Positions 1 through 12,100 of a stretch of DNA of 64,000 nt are shown piece after piece. Position 1 is the first letter of the stretch. Each line of letters begins with the position of its first letter. The position numbers and the translations under genes were made by a program. Origin of the DNA: Nematostella vectensis (Eukaryota > Cnidaria > Anthozoa > Actiniaria > Edwardsiidae). The notes under the pieces are model-generated. The model made no database searches. It had not been told where the DNA came from and worked only from the letters and a program-made list of their open reading frames with translations. Location: NCBI RefSeq assembly GCF_932526225.1, contig NC_064046.1, positions 10,875,719 through 10,939,718 on the forward strand. Reading direction: 5' to 3'.

Positions 1-1308
1 ATAAATGATAAAGTGAAGCTATATGCATGTCTACGGCTGATCTATTCCTTTGTTGCTGTTCCATAAATGATAAAGTGAAGCTATATGCATGTCTATGGCT
101 GATCTACCTCCTTTGTTGCAGTTCCATAAATGATAAAGTGAAGCTATATGCATGTCTATGGCTGATCTACCCCCTTGTTGCTGTCTATAAATGATAAAGT
201 GAAGCTATATGCATGTCTACGGCTGATCTATTCCTTTGTTGCTGTTCCATAAATGATAAAGTGAAGCTATATGCATGTCTATGGCTGATCTACCCCCTTG
301 TTGCTGTTCCATAAATGATAAAGTGAAGCTATATGCATGTCTATGGCTGATCTATCACTTTGTTGCTGTTCCATAAATGATAAAGTGAAGCTATATGCAT
401 GTCTACGGCTGATCTATTCCTTTGTTGCTGTTCCATAAATGATAAAGTGAAGCTATATGCATGTCTATGGCTGATCTACCCCCTGTTGCTGTTCCATAAA
501 TGATAAAGTGAAGCTATATGCATTTCTATGGCTGATCTACCTCCTTTGTTGCTTTTCCATAAATGATAAAGTGAAGCTATATGCATGTCTACGGCTGATC
601 TACCGCCTTGTTGCTGTTCCATAAATGATAAAGTGAAGCTATATGCATGTCTATGGCTGATCTACCGCCTTGTTGCTGTTCCATAAATGATAAAGTGAAC
701 TGCCTTGTTGCTGTTCCATAAATGATAAAGTGAAGCTATATGCATGTCTACGGCTGATCTTCCCCCTTGTTGCTGTTCCATAAATGATAAAGTGAAGCTA
801 TATGCATGTCTACGGCTGATCTTCCCCCTTGTTGCTGTTCCATAAATGATAAAGTGAAGCTATATGCATGTCTACGGCTGATCTTCCCCCTTGTTGCTGT
901 TCCATAAATGATAAAGTGAAGCTATATGCATGTCTATGGCTGATCTACCGCCTTGTTGCTGTTCCATAAATGATAAAGTGAAGCTATATGCATGTCTATG
1001 GCTGATCTACCGCCTTGTTGCTGTTCCATAAATGATAAAGTGAAGATATATGCATGTCTATGGCTGATCTACCGCCTTGTTGCTGTTCCATAAATGATAA
1101 AGTGAAGCTATATGCATGTCTATGGCTGATCTACCGCCTTGTTGCTGTTCCATAAATTATAAAGTGAAGCTATATGCATGTCTACGGCTGATCTTCCCCC
1201 TTGTTGCTGTTCCATAAATGATAAAGTGAAGCTATATGCATGTCTATGGCTGATCTACCCCTTGTTGCTGTTCCATAAATGATAAAGTGAAGCTATATGC
1301 ATGTCTAT
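1..1308. repeat. 62-bp tandem satellite, about 21 copies
   Basis: Head-to-tail units of about 60-62 bp, each beginning near ATAAATGATAAAGTGAAGC and ending in TTGTTGCTGTTCC. Units differ mainly at one C/T position (CTACGG or CTATGG) and in the stretch before TTGTTGCTG. One unit near 690 is shortened. The array runs off the left edge and resumes for part of a unit after the inserted element, up to about 1950. No coding potential seen. Confidence 0.95.
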
Positions 1309-1913
1309 CAGGGCTTCTGGAATTACGTGAAAAAAAAATCAAAATTATGCGGGATTCTTTGCTAAATTACACGCTAAATTAAGCGGAAAATCAATCATTA
1401 CGCGCTAAATTACGCGGGATTTTGCAATACATTTTCCTTTAAAAATCAAAATTTTGCGGGATTCTTTACTGAATTATGCGCTAAATTACACGGAATATCA
1501 ACTGTTATGCCCAAACTACATTTTGTACAGAAGGAAAGAACGAAATAACTTGAAAAGGTTATTTTTTTGCGTGAAAATATCTTAGGCAAGTTTTCATTGG
1601 CTCCTAGCCACCAGTCAATTAAAAAAGGTATTTTATTATTAGTCCTAGGCCTTCGCGATTTAGCAAAGAACGCCTAGTCATTTTATTTGTTTTTGAAATT
1701 CAGTTCGAAACATCGCACTCTTAAGAAGAATATCTCTCTTCTTTTTACGAGTAATAGAGGTAAGAACCCTAAAAGAACACATCAGCTGCGCAATTAAATG
1801 TTTTGTCTTTCAAAATTTAGCCAAATTACGCGGGATTACGCGGAAATTTGTGGATTACGCGGAAAAAGCCAAATTACGTGCTTCCGCACAAGCGCGTAAT
1901 TCCAGAAGCCCTG
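1309..1913. mobile_element. MITE inserted in the satellite (CAGGGCTTCTGG family, copy 1)
   Basis: Begins CAGGGCTTCTGGAATTACG and ends with its inverted complement. It is flanked by TCTAT on both sides (1304-1308 and 1914-1918), and this TCTAT is present once in an uninterrupted satellite unit, so the target duplication is directly visible. Inside are many AATTACGCG-type motifs in both orientations. No transposase ORF, so it is non-autonomous. A second copy lies at 56598-57178. Confidence 0.9.
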
Positions 1914-1950
1914 TCTATGGCTGATCTACCCCCTTGTTGCTGTTCCATAA

Positions 1951-2326
1951 AAGCTATGCCTGTATCATAGTGCAGATTCGAATACATAGATTCTTTTGTA
2001 TTTTATTGGTTCAGGTTTCTGTTGGCCAGATGGAAGTAAACTGGTGAGATTGTTGCTTTAAAGGGAACAGTAGGACTTAATACCTGTAGAATATAGGAAC
2101 CATTGCCGAAGTTGCCTGCATATATTGTTGCACACTGAGTGCTGAATCCTGATTGGTCGACTTCCATGATCTCCTGTTCTGTCTTCAGTATCTACAAAAA
2201 AAGGGGCAAAATTATTGTTTTAGCGCTTGAAAGAGCAATGAAGCTGAATTGTGGAATTGTGCTGATGGGCAGAATAAATTATCATTTCCCCAAAAGTGAC
2301 ACATACTGTATGTATCTTTAAATCTA
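1951..2326. other. Non-genic stretch with half a TTAA-type MITE
   Basis: No gene seen. Around 2030-2077 is GGAAGTAAACTGGTGA followed by CTTTAA, which matches one end of the element at 7067-7327, so a solo end or decayed copy lies here. Confidence 0.5.
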
Positions 2327-2580
2327 CACTGACATGATGGAAAAAAAATGACTTGACGTTTCCAATAAGCTCATTTCACATCAAATAAGGCGGAAAATTC
2401 CCCTTATTACTTAGTGAGTAATATCAAACAAAATATCAAATGCGACTTTTTTTAAATTTTTGTAAAGTGTCATTGAAATTTGAGCTTTTGGTCCCTTAGC
2501 CCATCATAGTGCAAGGATGATCAAGGAAAAATTATCTTAAAAACCTAAAATCTGGGTATGTGCATTTCTGCCTCATGTTA
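2327..2580 (+). repeat. Dispersed repeat, copy 1
   Basis: About 250 bp that matches 10440-10682 in inverted orientation. Shared blocks include a GTCAT... end, AATAAGGCGGAAAATT, a TTTGAGCTTTTGGTCCC-like block and GATGATCAAGGAAAAATTA. The other copy sits next to the CPSF1 exon 9 splice donor. Class unknown. Confidence 0.7.
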
Positions 2581-2944
2581 TATGTGTTTTGAAAAGTGAA
2601 ACTCAGTCCGGAATACAAAGAAACTATGGCCATGTAAGAAATCTTCTCTCTTTATCTCTTCGAAGTGTGCATATTCAGGGTTTTTTCGTCATCTACATTA
2701 CATTGATTCAGCTTGAAATGGGTATGTCATTTACATTATTTAGTTACAAATATACCCACCACAATGCATTCTAAAAAAAAAAAGATTAACAAAGACCACC
2801 CTCAGGACATTGAAAGGTGGTCCACTTCTAGAGGTAGCCAAATACTTTAGCAAGAGCTGATATTTTAGGACAGCTTCTATCAGTTGTGGTAACACTGTAT
2901 CTAGACATGGACTTCCTCATTGTCCTGCTTATATTTCCCAGAGT

Positions 2945-3765
2945 AATGGTGGGGGGGGGGGGGGGGGGGGATGGGCTTTCAGATCGGCAGATCTTGGCCT
3001 AGTCCAGACCTGGGACTCTCTTTGCGCTCGACATTCTGGCTCGCGTGAAAGAGGGTCCAGTATTTATTGCATGCTTATCTTTCCCAGAGTGGGGGGGGGG
3101 GGGAATGGGCTTTCAGATCGGCAGATCTTGGCCTAGTCCAGACCTGGGACTCTCTTTGCGCTCGACATTCTGGCTCTCATGAAAGAGGGTCCAGTATTTA
3201 TTGCATGCGCATGCGCGAACATGTACCAATCAGCGACCTTTACGGCAAAAGTTGAAATAGGAGCGCGCACAATAACGGACGTGCCAAAGGAGGGTCGATT
3301 CCCGCTAGACCTTGTCGAGCGCAGAGCTCCGAAAATCGATCATCGCTAAGTTGAAAAGAATGTTTTGTACATGTGAAGGAATATCAGCGAACTGCTTGGA
3401 ATTTGTTTTCTATAAAAAACATGATAAAATGTGATTGAAAATCAAATTCCAAAAAAGCGTGCGCTCGTCTGAAATGACGCTATTGCCTAAAGCAATATAT
3501 ATTTCCCAGACTCTAATTATCATCTGTCCTGTTCTCAGAAAAGATTGACAATCAAGTATTTACCCACAACCAAAATCAGCGTATTATTTCTGAAATAAAC
3601 CCTTGCTCGTCCCTTTCGCAGCCATCTTGAACTAAGCAACCAGGCCACACCGCATATATGCAGTGTATTTTCGCGCATGCGCATGCAATAAATACTGGAC
3701 CCTCTTTCACGCGAGCCAGAATGTCGAGCGCAAAGAGAGTCCCAGGTCTGGACTAATCTTGGCCT
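2945..3765. mobile_element. MITE with roughly 100-bp terminal inverted repeats
   Basis: The left end carries two direct copies (about 2970-3075 and 3105-3210) of a block containing TAGTCCAGACCTGGGACTCT and CTCGACATTCTGGCTC. The same block appears inverted at about 3672-3765. Poly-G runs precede both left copies. The interior shows no transposase. Target duplication not resolved. Confidence 0.75.
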
Positions 3766-4229
3766 AAAATGGTAAGTAGGTTACGGATCCCTACTACCCC
3801 CAATTAACGATGAATCAGGATGTGTAGTCTTACCATACTAGAGTCTTCTCTGCTGAGAATCAGGAAGGAGTGATACTTCTCGTTACCTTCTGTACTTTCC
3901 TGCAAAAAGAAGATGGCTAAATATTCCCCTACTCATGCCATCCAAGAATAAATCCTTTCACAAACCAGTGACCAACAAACAGCTGTTGCAGGAAGTCCCT
4001 TGGATTAAGTTAAACTAGACCCTGCGTGCAGGGTTGACTGGGATACCTGTGGATTGCATTTGTTTGAGCCCCTTTTTTCTACCATGAAAAAAAAAACGCA
4101 TTTAATTATGATAAAAGCTGATGTAAAATGTGAAAATGCCATATAACACTTATTGGGGTACAAAGGTAAGAAACACCAGCTTTCCAGGCAGGGGAAGGGA
4201 CTCCATAAAAGTGAATGGGGGTTGGGGTT

Positions 4230-4790
4230 AAAAATTGCTTTGACTGCCCTCAATGTACCATCTTTTAGGAGTATGGATGTTACAACCAGAGTCATCTTTA
4301 TAAACAATATAATTATTTCCATTCTTTGTGGTGTTTATTTTTTTTACTTGTAAGCTCAAAGTAAACAACAAGACCTCTATGCTATTATATTGTTTAGACA
4401 AAAATATTTTGGTGTCAAATAAGAGGGCTATATAGAAATCCTGAAATATATCAGGATATATTTGATGATTCTTGTGTCATCATGTATATATTATCCTAGT
4501 CGTCAAACACCAAATGCTGTCTCTTTGGGGGAGTAGAGGGCATAGGCCTAGAGAACAGAAATCAAATATCATATGTGTCACCCTCAATGTGCTATCTCTT
4601 AGGGGTAAAGTTTCTGTTACAACTAAAAATAACCATACTGTAATATCAGTACTGTATATTTTTTTTTATTGTTATGTCATTTATCATTATATTTATGCAA
4701 GTGCAAAGCAAAAAAAAAAGATCTATTTATGCTATCATATTGTTTAGACAAAAGTATTTTGAAGTAAAATGGAAAGCTGAATTTAAACAC
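4230..4790 (+). repeat. Two diverged direct copies of about 210 bp
   Basis: 4230-4440 and 4583-4790 share the order CCCTCAATGT..., CATCTTTTAGG/CTATCTCTTAGG, a T-rich block and CATATTGTTTAGACAAAA. The first copy has TATATTGTTTAGACAAAA. Short ORFs overlapping them are not supported as genes. Otherwise 3766-5127 holds nothing recognisable. Confidence 0.6.
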
Positions 4791-5127
4791 TAAACCCCAC
4801 CAACACAACAGAATCCTCTAGTTTTTTATTGCAAATGTTTAAAAAAACATATAATGACATTCAATAAGAAAAAGAGGTTTTATCTTAGAAAGAAGAAGAA
4901 AAAAAATCAAAGGAAGGCATGCATTATTATTATTAGCAACAAAGGACTGTGGAGGACAAAATGTTCTTAGGGATTAAGATTTCCTCTAGTTCATTCCTAA
5001 GCACCCAGAGCATTTTAACTTCGGCCTTGAAGCAATCTTTATGTACTGTATCTCTATGCTACAGTATCTGACTACAGTACAGCAGTTGGGAGAATCGAGT
5101 CTGCCCCATCTCCCGTCTCTGGTGGAA

Positions 5128-5464
5128 CAGGCCTGTAGCCAGGATTTTGGGCGGGGTGGTTCGTTTTTCCATTTGAGCGGACCAAATTTCCGGTATACCC
5201 CTCTCCTTGCCTTATTCACATTAGGCAATCAATACTTCGAATAAATTCAATCTTGTATTTATAATGTTATTAATAGGGTGCTTTTTATTTATTATAAAAT
5301 GCTAATTATTATAAAACGATTTTTATAGTCATTTTAAAGACTTATTGATGTGCATGGTATATCCATCAAAAGCTTATATATATATTTTTGTTTATTCTGA
5401 GCGGACCTTCAAGCTGGGTGGGGGGTGGGGGGTTTCGTCCGAACCCCCCCTGGCTACGGGCCTG
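5128..5464. mobile_element. MITE, CAGGCC(C/T)GTAGCC ends, 5-bp target duplication
   Basis: Starts CAGGCCTGTAGCCAGG, ends CCTGGCTACGGGCCTG, and is flanked by TGGAA (5123-5127 and 5465-5469). Internal G- and C-rich runs lie just inside the ends. It belongs to the same structural class as 45108-45455. No ORF. Confidence 0.9.
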
Positions 5465-6155
5465 TGGAATCGCAAATCTTTCCACAACGAAATATGGGGT
5501 TAAAATTTCAAGTTTAGTATGGCTTTCAGCATTGGCATTATAGATAGCAAAGCCTTGATTCCATTTGCAGTAATAAAATAGCCAGTCTTGCCTTTTTGAC
5601 TGCACAAGTACAAGTGATTCTCAGGTGACATTTCGATTTTCAAGATGACGGCAATCAAAGCTTGTGAGATTAGGAAGAGCGAAGGAAGACTCTTGGCTAT
5701 GATGTTGCGCAACTCGGGACAACGAAAAAAAAAACTATAGTTGCATTTTATGTCTGGGCTACCACAGGTACCCAGTAACAATAAATACAATCAAAATCAA
5801 TAAACTTATAAATATACCCTACAGAAAGTTCAGCAAATGAGATCAGTGAAATGTGTAGGCACTGATTGTGCTTTAAGACCAATCGAAGGTCTTGCTTTTA
5901 CTATAAACAGACCATCAAAATAAAGTGGTTGGGGAAGGAAAAAAAAAAAATGAAAATATAAAAATAAATAAAGACATGAAGCCAAAACCAGAGATAAACA
6001 AAATAACAAATGCAAACAGTATGCCCCACTATCCCCTGTCCACTGTACCTATATCATCATATCTCTAATTGTCTGTTCCCAAATAAAATTCTATCTGTAT
6101 GACTAAAAACTTGGCATAAAAAGTTTCCACACATGTGCCAACCTTTAGACAGTAC
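5465..6155. other. Non-genic; no CPSF1 exon found
   Basis: Lies 3' of the last CPSF1 exon seen here. I looked on the minus strand for the next conserved CPSF1 block (the region following the WTV motif) and found none. Short open frames at 5500-5790 and 5830-6015 have no recognisable domain. Confidence 0.5.
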
Positions 6156-9100
6156 CTGGTCTTTAGAGAAGACAGTCCACATATCTGTGCACCCTGGAAG
6201 CTCAAACGTGGTAACAACCTGTGGTCTGATGCTTCTCTGTAAGAGAAAACCTATTGATACACATATGTACAGTATGCAAAAAATACACAATGTCCATAAA
6301 CATTAGAAATGGCGGGTGCCTGTCCATTTCTCGGAAATGGCCAGGTTAAATACATATTAGGATTTTAAAAGTAACAGCCCTTAGTAAATGTGTAATACTG
6401 TATGTGCTATAAAAATGCTAAGTATTTGTGTGTGTTTTATGTGTTTTCACAAACACAGTTTTGCTTGTCAACTTGCAATGGTGGTTTTGGTACACTAGTT
6501 CTAATACAAATTTAACAACATATTATTCAGTATCATGAGTCACCGTAATACCTGTAACACTGTCAGAGCTCCATTCTTTCCATATCCAGAACACGACACA
6601 ACTTCCAAGTCTAGTTCTTGTGCGTCGGCAAACTGAAAAAAATGGTTAATATTTTTTGGGTGGGATGTGTGAAAATAATACAGTTTGTTGAGAAGAAATT
6701 TACTAGATGGAGAGGTGCTCAAATTAAATATGCCTTTTCAGTGGTCTTTTCTAAGTAAGCATTTATTGCTTCACAAAGTTGATAGCTAATGTTATTTACA
6801 ATATACATACTGGCTATTGGCAAACATACCTCTTCCTTTTAATGCCAAGAAGTTGTTAATGATGAACACAGGTGGCAGCGAGCAAATGAAAAAGAAGAAC
6901 ATGTCAGCTGTGCACATACAAAATTATATACACTGACATAGGAACTGACCGACAAAAATGCAGGCTCCCCGATGTCCATACAAGAGCAAGGGCCGATGTT
7001 AAGCAGACTATCACACACCTAAGAAAAAAAAGCATATTTTATGCACAAATGAATTAATTCAATTAAAGCCGCATTGTCACCAGTTTACTTCTGGAGGTCT
7101 GAGGGAAACCTCAACCGTTAAAAGACAAACGAATCTATTAGAATCCAAGATATTTAACAGGCCATCTGCCCTAAATTATCAATCACATCCTCAAAGAAAC
7201 TTCCAATAGACACACTGCTTTCAATATTTTGAAATATTTTTTTTTTGGCGTTTTCCGTTAAAAACATAGGAGATTGTCAAGTTAATTTGTTATAATTGAC
7301 CGGAAGTAAACTGGTGACAATGTGGCCTTAATGTATTGTTCTTGTTTTTATATTTTCTGACGCTTTGCGAGTGGTACTGATACCTCAAAGGTGTAGGATG
7401 TAAGCTCCACACCTGCCTCTTGCTGTGCACCATACACTTCCAACTCATCCAAGTCATCTATAATCAACAACAGAGCACCATTCAAGATTTGCCATCTATC
7501 AATATTGTCACATTGCATAGATTGAGCATTATTTTCAGTCCCATAAACTTAAAGCCAGTCCACCATCGCCAGGATTTAAAGAGGAGGTACACGTACTGTA
7601 GGCAGGCATACAATATATAGATTTAGGCACTGCTTAAAAGCGGAGCCAGCATAAACACCTTTTGTGTTGACTGATCAAAGGTTTTATTGGGGGATCTTAG
7701 GATCCTGCTCTCTACTGAGATTTATTTATTGTACCAACCAAATGGATCCAGGCCTTATTCAATAATTTAAATTATGCAGTACATCAAAGTTAACAAACAC
7801 AATTCCTGGTGTGGATATGACTTGGTTATTTATTTTAACATAACAAAAATCCTCTGAAATTTTAGACAATTTTTGTATTTCTAGACCTGGATGAAGAATA
7901 AAAAACATCTTAGTTCGTTTGACACTCAGCCTTTTCTCTGCCACTCAGGATTTCTGTTTTGATGGTTTGAAGTTTACTGGCTTCCCTGCTCGCACATCTT
8001 TCCCAAATTAGTAAAGGTGACCATAACATTATTAATAATATACATAATAATATTAATAATATACATGTACCTTACAAATTATGAAAGTCAAGTTTTTGTT
8101 TAAAAACACGGCAAAACACTGCACGCTTTTCTAAAAACTGGTGTGATTTGTCAACAGCATGCTCAACAAGTTGGGAAAGTTGAAAACTTTCGCATCGAAA
8201 TCCTGATGATTTTCATCTCATTTCAACACTTCTTTTCTAATGTTTGAATTGTTTATTAACAGAAAAGGTTTTTAAAATAGTGTAGAGTATTGTTCAGTAT
8301 CTATGGTGTAAGAACATACTAATTTTTCGTGGATTTTGACTTTGAGTGTATTTGCAATGGAGATACTGTATTACAACTTTTCTCACACTGGTGTTACATG
8401 AAAATTGCACTGCTCTCAGCCAACCAAAGGCGAGAAATTTAGGAATGTATATATATTTGTTATAAAGAGTTTCTCTGTTATATACAGTATAACTATTATG
8501 TATTGTAACCTTGTCAAGGGCAAAAAAATGAATTGATTGATTGCTGTTTACCCAGTGCATAGGCATAGTCGCTGTCAATTCGGCGGCGCTTGGCATTTGG
8601 GGGTTCAACCTAGAAAAGAAAAGGTTAAGCAAAAACATTTGACACAAACATTTCAATACCTTATGTACAGTAGAACCCCGCTCTACGGACACCCACTTAA
8701 TACGGACACCCTGTTTTTCTGGAAAGTATTCAAAGTCCCAACAAAAGTCTCATATTCTGCTATAATTTAACCCGTCTTCTATGTGTCCCGAAAGACATTT
8801 TTCATACAAAATTAACCCTGCCTTACGGACAAAATGAATTCGAGTCCCGCACTTTTTAATGATTGATGCTCAAAAATGTCTTCTGAGCAGAGTTTTCAGG
8901 ACCTTAGATGAATTACAGTATAACATATTTAGTTTTTAAATAGAATAAAGTTGGATCGTCACAAGGACGATTGAGGAAAGAATTAGTTATCATGTTTTGT
9001 TGTTGTTGTTTAAAAAATATCATTTTATCATCCATTTTTTACGTCTTTTAGGGCAGCCTGCTTAATACAAACACCCCGATAATACAGACACTTAAAATAC

Positions 9101-12100
9101 CCCGAAAATATGCCCCGGAAATACTTATGAAAGTCCCGAGGGTGTCCGTATTAACCGGGTTCCACTGTATGTGCAAAGGAGACCAAATTATAATGAAAAA
9201 TTTATATATAAAATTCTGCAATAGCACTGAACAGAGTACTTATACTTACACCTGGTGAGAAAAGATCCCCACCTAAAAAAATTTAACAATCAGAATGTTC
9301 AGTAACAAATAAAACATTCAATCCATCCATAATGGGTTTCACATCATGCATGATAGATCTTGGTACAGTGTACATTCTACATTATGAGATTCAAACTAAC
9401 TACCATTAGTCCCATAACTAGCATAAAGCCATGAATGCACTGGGCTTGGTAAAATCTTCGGCACAAAAAATTAAAACTGGAGGTGCTGCAGGGGGGTGGC
9501 CGGTTGGGTGGCCCAGACCCCCACCCCCCCTTCTAGCAGTCAAACATACAGTAAATGTATAAAACATTATCTAAAATACAGGAGAAAATGCCTTGAAAGG
9601 GTTTTTTGGGCTCCCTCCTGGAGTTTCCTGTTAAAAATGACTATGCCACTGTACTGTACACCTATTTCAATAAAGGTTGTCAGCGCGACCGGTGAATTGC
9701 AATTGCCAAATTGAAGTTACACAACCAAAAGGTGTCTATGAGTAGTAATTATTTGTAAAAAAAACAAAGGTGATAAATAAACTTAAGCGATGTCAGAACC
9801 ATATATTAATTATATTAAATGGATAGTCATGCTGTATGTTTTATTTATATTTTTCTGAATTTGGAACAAGTATTTTGGGATCCACGGGCCCTTTCGGTCG
9901 TAGAACTGCCATTTTTCAATTGCCATTTGCTGTTTGCAGTGACAAAGTTTTTTGAAATAGGTGTATATAATGAGAATTTGAAAAAGGGCTAAGGGCATTC
10001 CCAAGCTTACCAATATCTTGAGGCTTTTCAGTATACTTGACAAGCAAAGAATTTCCAAGCCTGGATCCCAGGAATAAATAGCCATCCCCACACTCACACA
10101 CCTAAATGGCAAAGGCAATGGGTAGAATTCCATTCATTGACAATATCTATTTTAATCAATGTATAGTACTGTAACAAAATAATTGATATTAAGATTTCCG
10201 ATTTCTGAAAACAGTTTTATGTTGAGAATCAATAATATAGAGAACCAATAAGATGGAACAATGGTACTTTTTAATTTCTTGTTTTGCGCACCACACCCTG
10301 ACTTACACGACATGATGGAAAAACCTGGAAAACACGCAATTCCAGATAGAGAGAGAAGACACAGTTTCTCATAATGGCTATACATTCCTTGTATTATGGA
10401 CAAATTTTTAAAACACAAATAACGTGAGGCCGAAGCACACATAACCAGATTTTGACTTTTTTAGATAATTTTTCCTTGATCATCCTTGCTCTATATATGA
10501 GCTCAGGGACGAAAAGCTCAAATTTTAATGACACTTTACAAAAAGCCACATCAATTTGAAAAATGTCACACTTGATATTTCGATTGCTATAAGTTACTAA
10601 GTACTCAGAAAAATTTTCCGCCTTATTCGATGTGAAATGGGCTTATTTGAAGAGTCATGTCATGTTTTTCCGTCATGTCTACTTACGCATGAGGTGAGAA
10701 CACTTGCTGCTGTTTTATCAAAGACAAAGTTCCGTACACTGCGCACCCCATCAGCGATCAAAGTCACAACATAACTGAGAGAGAAAATGATGCAATTAAT
10801 AAGACCTGCAAATGAGAAATGACAAATACTTGATAATAACAGCGCCCTTGATACCGTACATCTCTTTGTAAACACCAACATATGCATCCTACAGTAAACA
10901 CCATCCCTTTTCTCTAAACATTTTTGGTAAAATTCCAGTTTTGTAGAGAAATCCAAGAAAGGGAGAGGGAGAGCTGTGGTAACAAGTGATAAGGGGTATC
11001 ATTAATAAATGGAAAATGTAGACAATGTAGAATTTTTTTAATGAATACTCTGCACAGTATGTATATTTAACCCTAACCTCTTCAGGTTATAAGAATCACT
11101 ACTAACATCATGGATGAAAAAGCTTTTCACTCACATTTCTCCCCCTTTTAGTGAAAATACCAGCTTGTCATTGGCTATAAAGATAGCATTGGATCCCTCC
11201 AAGGTAATAGTCACTCCTTTTTGGGGCTCTAAAGATAAACATAACTAGTTAAGAGGGTGATGATGGCAAAAATATCATATTTTTACACCTTATGTACATC
11301 ATATTTTACAAGATTTTTCACAAGCAAAGTGAAAATTAAGATTAAAGTGAAAATTAAGATTAAAGTGAAAATGAATGTAACTATAAAGTACACCCAGCAA
11401 CACTCAGGGAATCCATGTGTCATAACTCGCAGTACATACCTCATGGGTATCAAATAATAATGCAAATAAGTGTAAAATATAGCACAAAATCAAGGGTTTA
11501 GAAAGTTTAAGTATTTTCTTTATATACCTGTAAGCATACGTAAACACGGCTTCCTGAGAGCAGGATTAGGCCATTAGTGGATTTGTTATGAACCAAATAC
11601 AGGTTACTATGCATTGACCCTGGAGTGCAACCTTATTGTATTTGAAATAGGTGTATAATAAAAAGCGGCATATTTTGAATGTACTCATTCGGCCCTGCTA
11701 CTTACTGAGTGGGAAGACAGTGCTGTTTTCTCCAATGCTGTTCACAGACACGCCATACGGCGGAACACTTTGATTGAGATACAGCAGTGCATTCATGCAA
11801 CATACCAAAACACCTCCTAGAATAAACATCAAACAACAAAATATAGTCTTGAAATCTTTGTTCATCCTCTTCAATATATTTATGCTCCTCTTATTCTATT
11901 TTTTTCTCAAGAAATAGAGTAAAAGTAGAAGCTTTAGCAACTGATAAAAACAAAGCAAAACGATATGCCGTAAAACAAATAATTTTTAACATAATACAAA
12001 TTTAATACTCAAACATGTTGAATAACATAATAGGCATATGCAGGGAAAAAACTAGGAAAGTAATTGAAAAAACAATGCTCATTTGAAGTGGCATTATTTT

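Noticed and set aside
1-1308. Possible CRISPR array (regular repeats)
   Set aside because: The whole 62-bp unit repeats with no variable spacers, and the genome is eukaryotic; it is a satellite.
5366-5790. Candidate CPSF1 downstream exon
   Set aside because: No match to any CPSF160 block in any minus-strand frame, and part of it is MITE.
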